NCBI GenBank assembly: GCA_009731375.1
Contig: BJOX01000273.1
Location: 329,496 to 357,546, forward strand
From: Paulinella micropora
Lineage: Eukaryota > Cercozoa > Imbricatea > Euglyphida
DNA: 28,051 nt
Reading direction: 5' to 3'
The notes beneath the pieces were generated by a model. The model was given only the letters and a program-made list of their open reading frames with translations, was not told where the DNA came from and ran no database searches. The position numbers and the translations under genes were made by a program. Of the stretch, positions 18,955 through 28,051 are shown in pieces (the first letter of the stretch is position 1; each line of letters begins with the position of its first letter).

Positions 18955-19829
18955 NNNNNNNNNNNNNNNNNNNNNNNNNNNNNNNNNNNNNNNNNNNNNN
19001 NNNNNNNNNNNNNNNNNNNNNNNNNNNNNNNNNNNNNNNNNNNNNNNNNNNNNNNNNNNNNNNNNNNNNNNNNNNNNNNNNNNNNNNNNNNNNNNNNNNN
19101 NNNNNNNNNNNNNNNNNNNNNNNNNNNNNNNNNNNNNNNNNNNNNNNNNNNNNNNNNNNNNNNNNNNNNNNNNNNNNNNNNNNNNNNNNNNNNNNNNNNN
19201 NNNNNNNNNNNNNNNNNNNNNNNNNNNNNNNNNNNNNNNNNNNNNNNNNNNNNNNNNNNNNNNNNNNNNNNNNNNNNNNNNNNNNNNNNNNNNNNNNNNN
19301 NNNNNNNNNNNNNNNNNNNNNNNNNNNNNNNNNNNNNNNNNNNNNNNNNNNNNNNNNNNNNNNNNNNNNNNNNNNNNNNNNNNNNNNNNNNNNNNNNNNN
19401 NNNNNNNNNNNNNNNNNNNNNNNNNNNNNNNNNNNNNNNNNNNNNNNNNNNNNNNNNNNNNNNNNNNNNNNNNNNNNNNNNNNNNNNNNNNNNNNNNNNN
19501 NNNNNNNNNNNNNNNNNNNNNNNNNNNNNNNNNNNNNNNNNNNNNNNNNNNNNNNNNNNNNNNNNNNNNNNNNNNNNNNNNNNNNNNNNNNNNNNNNNNN
19601 NNNNNNNNNNNNNNNNNNNNNNNNNNNNNNNNNNNNNNNNNNNNNNNNNNNNNNNNNNNNNNNNNNNNNNNNNNNNNNNNNNNNNNNNNNNNNNNNNNNN
19701 NNNNNNNNNNNNNNNNNNNNNNNNNNNNNNNNNNNNNNNNNNNNNNNNNNNNNNNNNNNNNNNNNNNNNNNNNNNNNNNNNNNNNNNNNNNNNNNNNNNN
19801 NNNNNNNNNNNNNNNNNNNNNNNNNNNNN
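18955..19829. other. Assembly gap, 875 N
   Basis: Flanked by GGGGAAGG purine tract on the left and GGA repeats on the right. Confidence 0.99.
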
Positions 19830-19871
19830 GAGGAGAAGGGGGAGGAGGAGGAGGAGGAGGAGGAGGAGGAG

Positions 19872-19902
<31 letters not shown>

Positions 19903-20170
19903 CAGATACACCAGGGCCTACCACAATAACATTTATAGATAGATATATAAATAGATAGATAGATAGAGGAGGAGGAGGAGGAGGAGGAGGAGGAGGAAGA
20001 GGAGACAGATACACCAGGGCCTACCACAACAAGGTTTATAGATAGATGGATAGATATATAGAGGAGGAGGAGGAGGAGAAGGAGGAGGAGGAGGAGAAGG
20101 AGGAGGAGGAGAAGAGGAGGAGGAAGAGGAGGAGGAGGAGACAGATACACCAGGGCCTAGCACAACAATG
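19830..20170. repeat. (GGA)n higher-order array
   Basis: (GGA)n blocks alternate with a spacer containing CAGATACACCAGGGCCTA(C/G) CACAAYAA and TTTATAGATAGAT, seen at about 19902, 20005 and 20141. Spacing is about 100-136 bases, with length set by the GGA runs. Confidence 0.9.
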
Positions 20171-20173
20171 TTT

Positions 20174-20221
<48 letters not shown>

Positions 20222-20222
20222 G

Positions 20223-20255
<33 letters not shown>

Positions 20256-20322
20256 GGATGGATAGATAGATAGATGGATAGATAGATGTTTATGTATCTG
20301 CATTAGCATGCATTTGTTTCTT

Positions 20323-20406
<84 letters not shown>

Positions 20407-20489
20407 ACCACCTACCTACCTACCTACCTACCTACCTATCTACCCACCTCACATTCAAAGCGCGAAGGATTTCTGAATCTTCATGACGT

Positions 20490-20524
<35 letters not shown>

Positions 20525-20525
20525 G

Positions 20526-20569
<44 letters not shown>

Positions 20570-20665
20570 CTATCTATCTATCTATCCACCCACCTCACAT
20601 TGATAGCGCGAAGGTCTTCTGAATCTTCATAACGTTAGATAGATAGATAGTAGATAGATAGATAG
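20171..20665. repeat. GATA/TATC tracts with two reverse copies of motif E
   Basis: The tracts switch from GATA to TATC near 20325 and back near 20490, with a second short TATC inside. Motif E, reading on the - strand AACGTCATGAAGATTCAGAA then GCGCTATCAATGTGAGGTGG, is present at 20441-20491 (diverged) and 20586-20637. Confidence 0.9.
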
Positions 20666-20912
20666 ATGAGATATCGACTAATGTCAGAAAAAAGGAGCTT
20701 CTGATTTCGTCAACCAAGGAAGTCTGTGGGTAAAGTATTAACCCGATGCCCAGCTAAGCCGTGATGTTTGCACGGAAGGGACTGATACAGGCGATACCAA
20801 ATCTCCCTAGTACCAGGCGGGGCCAGGGCTCGTTCCATAAGCGCCCCTTGCAGAACGAGCTCCCACCTCCATTACAGAGGACCCAGTAAGCAGATGGAGT
20901 TTCGAGACTGTT
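20666..20912 (-). repeat. Dispersed repeat D, copy 2
   Basis: Reverse complement of about 6454-6700 of copy 1, high identity, ending at a 125-N gap. The first 155 bases are the left arm of an inverted repeat with 21038-21185. Confidence 0.85.
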
Positions 20913-21037
20913 NNNNNNNNNNNNNNNNNNNNNNNNNNNNNNNNNNNNNNNNNNNNNNNNNNNNNNNNNNNNNNNNNNNNNNNNNNNNNNNNNNNNNNNN
21001 NNNNNNNNNNNNNNNNNNNNNNNNNNNNNNNNNNNNN
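20913..21037. other. Assembly gap, 125 N, at the centre of an inverted repeat
   Basis: D reads outward in opposite directions from both sides of the gap. Confidence 0.99.
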
Positions 21038-21185
21038 GTACTAGGGAGCTTTGGTATCGCCTGTATCAGTCCCTTCCGTGCAAACATCACGGCTTAGCTG
21101 GGCATCGGGTTAATACTTTACCCACAGACTTCCTTGGTTGACGAAATCAGAAGCTCCTTTTTTCTGACATTAGTCGATATCTCAT
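21038..21185 (+). repeat. Dispersed repeat D, copy 3
   Basis: Matches about 6552-6700 of copy 1. Against copy 2 it differs at only a few places (for example AGCTTTGG against the complement of CCAAATCT). Confidence 0.85.
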
Positions 21186-21296
21186 CTATCTATCTATCTA
21201 TCTATATCTACATATCTATCTATCTACCTAACGTCATGAAGATTCAGAAGGCCTTCGCGCTATCAATGTGAGGTGGGTGGATAGATAGATAATCTA

Positions 21297-21378
<82 letters not shown>

Positions 21379-21444
21379 ACGTCATGAAGATTCAGAAGGC
21401 CTTCGCGCTATCAATGTGAGGTGGGTGGATAGATAGATAGATAG

Positions 21445-21510
<66 letters not shown>

Positions 21511-21524
21511 GATCGATCTATCTA

Positions 21525-21591
<67 letters not shown>

Positions 21592-21822
21592 ACGTCATGA
21601 CGATTCAGAAGGCCTTCGCGCTATCAATGTGAGGTGGGTGGATAGATAGATAGATAGATTATCTATCTATTAGATTATCTATCTATCTATCTATCTATAT
21701 ATCTATCCATCTATCTATGTCTACCAGTGATTCCCATCCCGGACACATGCACAGTACACAAATTACTGTTTGATGTGAAACTGCGTTCCTTTGCAAGGAC
21801 TACATTCCTTTTGCGACATCTC

Positions 21823-21903
<81 letters not shown>

Positions 21904-21965
21904 ACGTCATGAAGATTCAGAAGGCCTTCGCGCTATCAATCTGAGGTGGGTGGATAGATAGATAG

Positions 21966-22022
<57 letters not shown>
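21186..22022. repeat. TATC array with four forward copies of motif E and repeat F
   Basis: Motif E is at 21230, 21378, 21591 and 21903, each followed by GTGGGTGGATAGATAGAT and then a switch back to TATC, so every unit contains a small GATA/TATC palindrome. Spacings are 148, 213 and 312. Repeat F copy 1 (21720-21824) sits in the last unit. The tracts alone make up the rest. Confidence 0.92.
21720..21824 (+). repeat. Dispersed repeat F, copy 1
   Basis: 105 bases of complex sequence beginning CTACCAGTGATTCCCATCCC and ending TTGCGACATCTCAT. The reverse complement is at 27931-28034 with very few differences. It is flanked by TATC tracts in both places. A 61-codon frame is open but runs into TATC and is not called. 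Confidence 0.85.
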
Positions 22023-22024
<2 letters not shown>

Positions 22025-22350
22025 CGGAGCGAACCAAGGCCACTTGAGGTGTCACTGACCCTCCCTTGGGCTGATTTTTTGAAATGGGTGCCATCTGTCG
22101 ACAGACAGAGAATTAGGGGATGGTGTGGGTGTGCTGGGCCCGTGGTGGGGTGCCTTATGTGTGGCCAGGGCTCGTTCCATAAGCGCCCCTTGCAGAACGA
22201 GCTCCCACCTCCATTACAGAGGACCCAGTAAGCAGATGGAGTTTCGAGACTGTTCGACAGTCTAGTATAAACCGACAGAGCACTGTGGGTTTTATTCCGG
22301 GCTCAACAAGCGAGAAAGGGCACCCTGAGGGAACAGGATTGTGCTTCCCG
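22023..22350. repeat. Dispersed repeat D, chimeric copy 4
   Basis: Bases 22023-22162 follow the 5' part of copy 1 (6180-6318) on the + strand. At 22162/22163 the sequence changes to the reverse complement of about 6349-6546 and continues to the 152-N gap (22351-22502). The junction is sequence-resolved and shows only one or two bases of possible microhomology. Confidence 0.8.
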
Positions 22351-22502
22351 NNNNNNNNNNNNNNNNNNNNNNNNNNNNNNNNNNNNNNNNNNNNNNNNNN
22401 NNNNNNNNNNNNNNNNNNNNNNNNNNNNNNNNNNNNNNNNNNNNNNNNNNNNNNNNNNNNNNNNNNNNNNNNNNNNNNNNNNNNNNNNNNNNNNNNNNNN
22501 NN
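22351..22502. other. Assembly gap, 152 N
   Basis: Between two - strand pieces of repeat D. Confidence 0.99.
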
Positions 22503-22714
22503 GAAAAAAGGAGCTTCTGATTTCGTCAACCAAGGAAGTCTGTGGGTAAAGTATTAACCCGATGCCCAGCTAAGCCGTGATGTTTGCACGGAAGGGACTG
22601 ATACAGGCGATACCAAAGCTCCCTAGTACCAGGCGGGGCCAGGGCTCGTTCCATAAGCGCCCCTTGCAGAACGAGCTCCCACCTCCATTACAGAGGACCC
22701 AGTAAGCAGATGGA
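22503..22714 (-). repeat. Dispersed repeat D, copy 5
   Basis: Reverse complement of about 6470-6680 of copy 1; ends abruptly at AGCAGATGGAAAA and enters a GATA tract. Confidence 0.85.
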
Positions 22715-22749
<35 letters not shown>

Positions 22750-22833
22750 CTCTATCTATCTATCTATCTATCCACCCACCTCACATTGATAGCGCGAAGG
22801 CCTTCTGAATCTTCATGACCTTTGCCTCCTACC

Positions 22834-22871
<38 letters not shown>

Positions 22872-23085
22872 TTTGCTTATTTACTTGCTTTCTTGGTTAC
22901 TTGCTTACTCACTTAGTTACTTACTTGGTTGCTTACTTACTTACCTACCTACCTACCTACCTACTTACTTACTTACTTACTTACTTACGTTCTATCTATC
23001 TATCTATCCACCTACCTCTTAATGATTGCGCGAAAACCTTCTGAATCTTCATGACGTTTGCCTCCTACCTACCTACCTACCTACC

Positions 23086-23123
<38 letters not shown>

Positions 23124-23399
23124 TTTGCTTATTTACTTGCTTTCTTGGTTATTTGCTTACTCACTTAATTACTTACTTGGTTGCTTACTTACTTACCTAC
23201 CTACCTACCTACTTACTTACTTACTTACTTACTTATTTGCTTATTTACTTGCTTTCTTGATTGCTTGCTTACTCACTTAGTTACTTACTTGGTTGCTTAC
23301 TTACTTACCTACCTACCTACCTACCTACCTACTTACTTACTTACTTACTTACTTACCTACTTACTTACTACTTACTTACTTACTACTTACTTACTTACC

Positions 23400-23432
<33 letters not shown>

Positions 23433-23520
23433 TCTATCTATCTATCTATCAACCTACCTCTTAATGATTGCGCGAAGGCCTTCTGAATCTTCATGACATT
23501 TGCCTCCATCTGTCATACAA

Positions 23521-23562
<42 letters not shown>

Positions 23563-23742
23563 GGTAAGCAGGTAAGTAAGTAGGTAAGTAAACAAGCAAG
23601 ACAGCAAGTAAGTAACTGAGTGAGTAAGCAAGTAAGCAAGAAAGCAAGCAAGTAGGTAAGTAAGTAAGTAAGTAAGTAAGTAAGTCGCGAAGGCCTTCTG
23701 AATCTTCATGAAGTTTGCCTCCATCTCTCATATAATAAGTGA

Positions 23743-23775
<33 letters not shown>

Positions 23776-23788
23776 CAGATAAATATAT

Positions 23789-23820
<32 letters not shown>

Positions 23821-24027
23821 GTTAGGTAGGTAGGTAAGTAAGTAAGTATTGAAGTAAGTAACTGAGTGAGTAAGCAAGTAATCAAGAAAGCAAGCAAACA
23901 AGTAAGTAAGTAAGTAAGTAAGTAAGTAGGTAGGTAGGTAGGTAGGTAGGTAAGTAGGTAAGTAAGCAAGTAAGCAAGTAAGTAACTGAGTGAGTAAGCA
24001 AGAAAGCAAGAAAGCAAGAAAGCAAGC

Positions 24028-24066
<39 letters not shown>

Positions 24067-24085
24067 GAAGGAAGGAAGGAAGTAA
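22715..24085. repeat. TTAC/GTAA array with four reverse copies of motif E
   Basis: Motif E (reverse) is at 22772, 23009, 23450 and 23687 (3' part only). These copies carry an extra TTTGCCTCC after ATGAC/ATGAA, which the 20.4-22.0-kb copies lack. The first three are followed by (TTAC)n. Just after the third copy, at about 23518, the array switches strand sense to (GTAA)n, and the fourth is followed by short GATA then GTAA. A variant pattern TTATTTGCTTATTTACTTGC with TTTCTTGGTT recurs near 22868, 23122 and 23233, showing a higher-order unit of roughly 110-250 bases. Confidence 0.92.
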
Positions 24086-24152
<67 letters not shown>

Positions 24153-24175
24153 GTTATTATTATTATTATTATTTT
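24086..24175. repeat. (ATT)n microsatellite
   Basis: About 28 ATT units directly before SINE-like copy 2. Confidence 0.95.
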
Positions 24176-24441
24176 GGACACCGTGATAGCCCAGTGGTCA
24201 AGTTCTACCATCTGGGCCCTGTCGCCAGTTCGATTCCCGTCGGTGCCACCAGTATTTTCATTGAACATACCGATCCGTCTGGACCAGTATTTTCATTGAA
24301 CATACCGGCCCGTCTGGAAGTGTTGGAACTGCCCTTGCGGGGGTGTCATTAGAGCTTATCGTCAATTCTTCGTACTCCCCTCACGGGTGAGACGATGGAG
24401 GCGCATGTGCAGAAATGCATCAGCCATTGACAGAGAAGCAC
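24176..24441 (+). mobile_element. tRNA-headed SINE-like element, copy 2 (complete)
   Basis: 266 bp. Head 24176-24247 with A-box-like TAGCCCAGTGG, B-box-like AGTTCGATTCC and closing CGGTGCC. Next comes a 35-bp tandem duplication (ACCAGTATTTTCATTGAACA... at 24248 and 24283), then a body with CTTGCGGGGGTGTCA and GGCGCATGTGCAGAAATG, ending GAGAAGCACT and an (ATT)n tail. The layout is that of a tRNA-derived SINE mobilised by a LINE. The tRNA part is too decayed to be a working tRNA. Confidence 0.75.

Positions 24442-24511
<70 letters not shown>
24442..24511. repeat. (ATT)n tail of SINE-like copy 2
   Basis: About 22 ATT units. Confidence 0.95.
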
Positions 24512-25128
<617 letters not shown>

Positions 25129-25129
25129 T

Positions 25130-25353
25130 GGCACCGCGATAGCCCAGTGGTTAAGGTCTACCATCTGGGACCTGTCGCCAGTTCGATTCCCGTCGGTGCC
25201 AGTATTTTCAAAAGATATTTTCTTTGAAAGTATTGGTCTGTCTGGAAGGCTTGGAGCTGCCTTGCGGGGGTGTCAGTAGAGCCTATCGTCAAATCTTCNN
25301 NNNNNNNNAAGGCACATGTGCAGAAATGTATTCGCCATTGACTGAGAAGCACT
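25130..25353 (+). mobile_element. tRNA-headed SINE-like element, copy 3
   Basis: The head 25130-25200 has the best acceptor-like pairing: GGCACCG (25130-25136) with CGGTGCC (25194-25200), a perfect 7 bp. The A-box-like region is TAGCCCAGTGG (25140-25150) and the B-box-like AGTTCGATTCC (25180-25190). The body resembles copy 2 (CTTGCGGGGGTGTCAGTAGA), with an insertion after CCAGTATTTTCA and a 10-N gap (25299-25308). It ends GAGAAGCACT, then a tail of (ACT)n and not (ATT)n. Confidence 0.75.
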
Positions 25354-25623
<270 letters not shown>

Positions 25624-26283
25624 ATTAAGCAAAAACGCAAGAAGGCAAGCAAGTGAGTGAGTGAATAAGCAAGTAAGTAAGAGAATGAGTAAGCAACTAA
25701 GCAAGCAAGTGAGTGAGTGAATAAGCAAGTAAGTAAGTGAATTAGTAAGCATCTGAGCAAGCAAGTAAGTGAGTAAGTGAATAAGCAAGTAAGTAAGCAA
25801 GTAAGTGAGTGAATAAGCAAGTAAGTAAGTGAATGAGTAAGCAACTAAGCAAGCAAGTAAGTGAGTGAGTGAATAAGCAAGTAAGTAAGTGAATGAGTAA
25901 GCAACTAAGCGAGCAAGTAAGTGAGTGAGTGAATAAGCAAGTAAGTAAGTGAATGAGTAAGCAACTAAGCAAGCAAGTAAGTGAGTGAGTGAGTGAATAA
26001 GCAAGTAAGTAAGTGAATGAGTAAGCAACTAAGCGAGCAAGTAAGTGAGTGAGTGAATAAGCAAGTAAGTAAGTGAATGAGTAAGCAAGAACGCAAGAAG
26101 GCAAGTAAGTGAGTGAGTGAATAAGCAAGTAAGTAAGTGAATGGGTAAACAACTAAGCAAGCAAGTAAGCGGGTGAGTAAAAGTAAGCAAGTAAGTATGT
26201 GAATTAATAAGTTAATAAATAAGTAAGTAAATGAGTAAGTAAGTAAGTAAGTAAGTAAATAAGTAAGTAAGTAAGTAAATAAA

Positions 26284-26325
<42 letters not shown>

Positions 26326-26335
26326 TTTGTCAGAA
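25624..26335. repeat. 60-bp higher-order AAGT/AAGC array
   Basis: The unit GCAAGCAAGTAAGTGAGTGA GTGAATAAGCAAGTAAGTAA GTGAATGAGTAAGCAACTAA (60 bp, 15 tetranucleotides) repeats about eight times between 25640 and 26160, with GCAA/GCGA variation in its first word. From about 26200 it becomes plain (GTAA)n. Since 60 is divisible by 3, the - strand frames stay open with a 20-residue period; not coding. Confidence 0.95.
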
Positions 26336-26481
26336 GTAAGTATATGTGCATATTGTATATGATGTATATTATTTATGTATGTATGTATGTCTGCATGTAT
26401 GTATGTATGTATGTATGTATGTATGTATGTATGTATGAATGTATGTATGTATGTATGCGCATGTGTGTGTGTGTCACAGAG

Positions 26482-26544
<63 letters not shown>

Positions 26545-26599
26545 CAAGAGAGAGAGAAAGAGATATATATATATATATATAAAGAGAGAGAGAGAGAGA

Positions 26600-26644
<45 letters not shown>

Positions 26645-26690
26645 AGAGAGAGAGAGAGAGAGAGAGAGAGTCGTACATCTTCCATGTTAT
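26336..26690. repeat. ATGT, GA and TA microsatellites
   Basis: (ATGT)n about 26374-26456, (GA)n, (TA)n, (GA)n, (TA)n, (GA)n in alternation to about 26670. Confidence 0.95.
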
Positions 26691-26983
26691 GGCTTCGTAG
26701 TTGCATGATGATAGATTTGTCATAACTTTCCTAGCAGTCAACAAAGATAAAGGAATAGTGAAAAATAATTTTCGGCCAGAACAAATTATCCCGTAATAAC
26801 GGTACATTTGTTATTCAAAGCCGTGAAGAATTTCGGCCAGCCGGTAATTACGGTACATTTGTTGTCTAAAAATAAAAGTTTAGCCCAAAATTCCCCGTAT
26901 TTACGGTTGGCCGAAAGGAGAGGTGGCCAAAATTTTTCACCCGACCTTACACAAGGTCCGTTCCACATCACCCAGACTGCCAG
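26691..26983. other. Complex spacer with a two-copy tandem repeat
   Basis: Copies at 26770-26819 and 26831-26870 share TTTCGGCCAG and CGGTACATTTGTT. TTGGCCGAAAGG near 26907 is the inverse of TTTCGGCCA. No gene recognised. Confidence 0.6.
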
Positions 26984-27197
26984 GAGAAGTTCATATTTCT
27001 TAAGTACAACGAACAATGACTTCAAGCGCTGCGATCTCAGTCAATATTTGCATCTACAACCTGTGTTATGGCTCATTAGACAGCTCTTGATGAGAGCTTT
27101 CAAGCGAGCCACTACACAAGCCCTCAAAGTTCAGAACCGGCTGAGAACAAAGAGTTTGAAGTCATTGCTGATTGTGGTTAAGAACAAGGAACTTCTC
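26984..27197 (-). mobile_element. MITE-A, copy 4
   Basis: 214 bp in the same orientation as copy 2. The ends (GAGAAGTTCATATTTCTTAA; AAGAACAAGGAACTTCTC) carry changes that break perfect TIR pairing. The central CTCTTGATGAGAGCTTTC is kept. Confidence 0.8.
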
Positions 27198-27209
27198 AAG
27201 CGCGTGGGG

Positions 27210-27285
27210 CCACTTTCTGGGTTTTGCTTCCTGAAAGGCCTCACCTGTGGTGCCACTTTCACACCCAGAGCCCGGAAAGCATATG
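27210..27285 (+). repeat. Dispersed repeat G, copy 2
   Basis: Matches 14752-14822: CCACTTTCTG, GCTTCCTGAAA, CCTGTGGTGCCACTT, CACCCAGA in the same order. It begins only 13 bases after MITE-A copy 4. Confidence 0.7.
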
Positions 27286-27287
27286 GA

Positions 27288-27306
27288 TCTATCTATCTAT
27301 CTATCT

Positions 27307-27365
<59 letters not shown>

Positions 27366-27431
27366 GTTTATCTATCTGTCTATCTGTCTATCTCTATCCA
27401 TCCATCCATCCATCCATCCATCCATCCATCC

Positions 27432-27463
<32 letters not shown>

Positions 27464-27480
27464 GTCTGTCTGTCTATCTG

Positions 27481-27553
<73 letters not shown>

Positions 27554-27672
27554 CTATCTCTATCTCTCTATCTCTCTATCTCTCTATCTAACTATCTATC
27601 TATCTATCTATCTCTCTATCTATCTATCTCTCTCTCTATCTCTCTCTCCCTCTCTCTCTCTCTCTCTCGCTC

Positions 27673-27732
<60 letters not shown>
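27288..27732. repeat. (TATC)n with CATC, CTGT and CT variants
   Basis: A long TATC array with a (CATC)n block near 27395-27433 and CT-rich stretches near 27550-27675. Predicted IYLSIYLS frames are not genes. Confidence 0.97.
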
Positions 27733-27796
27733 CTATCGTAGTTGCATAATGATTTAATGGCTGTGACATCCTACTCAAACCAACAAAGAAGGAAAG

Positions 27797-27881
27797 TAGG
27801 TAGGTAGATGGATAGATAGACGGAAAGATATATGGATATAGGTAGATAAGATAGATAGATAGATAGATAGATCGATAGATC

Positions 27882-27916
<35 letters not shown>

Positions 27917-27930
27917 GGATGGATAGATAG
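27797..27930. repeat. (GATA)n microsatellite
   Basis: GTAG then GATA units with GATC and GGAT variants. The spacer 27733-27796 contains TCGTAGTTGCATAATGAT, close to 26693-26712 (TCGTAGTTGCATGATGAT). Confidence 0.93.
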
Positions 27931-28051
27931 ATGAGATGTCGCAAAGGAATGTAGTCCTTGCAAAGGAACGCAGTTTCACATCAAACAGTAATTTGTGTAC
28001 TGTGCATGTGTCCGGGATGGGAATCACGGGTAGACTGTGTTCTGGAAAAAG
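27931..28051 (-). repeat. Dispersed repeat F, copy 2
   Basis: Reverse complement of 21720-21824 through 28034, nearly identical, again bordered by GATA. The final 17 bases are complex sequence cut by the window end. Confidence 0.85.

Noticed and set aside
18660-20150. 496-codon open frame on the - strand
   Set aside because: Mostly N plus GGA/TCC and GATATA repeats.
20171-24085. CRISPR-like array from the repeated 50-base motif E
   Set aside because: Between copies are microsatellites, not unique spacers; orientation and spacing vary, and the sequence is eukaryotic in character.
25130-25200. Functional tRNA gene
   Set aside because: The acceptor stem pairs, but the T-stem (GCCAG with CCCGT) does not, and an extra base offsets the A-box; copies share a non-tRNA body, so it is a SINE-like head.

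Overview
The window looks like eukaryotic nuclear DNA in which simple-sequence repeats make up most of the length. Long tetranucleotide tracts (TATC/GATA, TTAC/GTAA, ATGT), trinucleotide tracts (ATT, ACT, CTG, TCC), dinucleotide tracts (TA, GA, CA) and homopolymers (T, C) fill it on both strands. No complete gene and no prokaryotic-style operon is visible. Eleven runs of N (10 to 875 bases) sit mostly inside or beside repeats, as expected for an assembly that broke on them. I cannot name the organism. Split coding units with GT/AG borders, tRNA-headed SINE-like elements and MITE-like elements show only that it is a eukaryote with spliceosomal introns and very high microsatellite load.

Bases 1-13,000: the only coherent coding signal is a scattered set of short leucine-rich-repeat (LRR) exons on the + strand (3631-3674, 6789-6854, 7947-8020, 10307-10357, 11715-11768, 11888-11972), with truncated or repeat-split copies between them. 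Their peptides follow the pattern VTDxxLxxLHxLPLxxLxLxxC. Most start in phase 1, and three are symmetric phase-1 units of 66, 51 and 54 nt, so they could be duplicated or skipped without a frameshift. The introns between them are made almost wholly of microsatellites, a 20-bp minisatellite (8021-8945) and inserted elements. Several exons are duplicated together with their repeat flanks, which suggests exon copying driven by repeat instability. Whether this is one living gene, several, or decayed pieces cannot be told here.

Dispersed elements include MITE-A (about 210 bp, perfect 26-bp terminal inverted repeats in the best copy, four copies), MITE-B (about 255 bp plus a fragment), foldback element C (two nested hairpins, three copies), a 280-bp palindromic element at 17,054-17,333, a tRNA-headed SINE-like family with trinucleotide tails (three copies), two other modules ending in the same kind of tail, and a repeat family D (522 bp in its longest copy, five pieces).

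Bases 13,200-17,700 are the least repetitive part: MITE-A, MITE-B and palindrome relics, a 104-codon lysine-rich open frame broken by one TAA (15,890-16,201), and GC-rich 16-bp palindromes. Bases 17,750-20,200 hold GA tracts, a GATATA higher-order array, an 875-base gap and a GGA-rich tandem array. Bases 20,200-24,100 are an orientation-switching array of D pieces, ten copies of a 50-bp motif (E) and tetranucleotides, with a large inverted repeat centred on a gap. Bases 24,100-28,051 carry SINE-like copies, a CTG/CTA tract, a 60-bp higher-order (AAGT/AAGC) array, MITE-A copy 4 and further TATC tracts.
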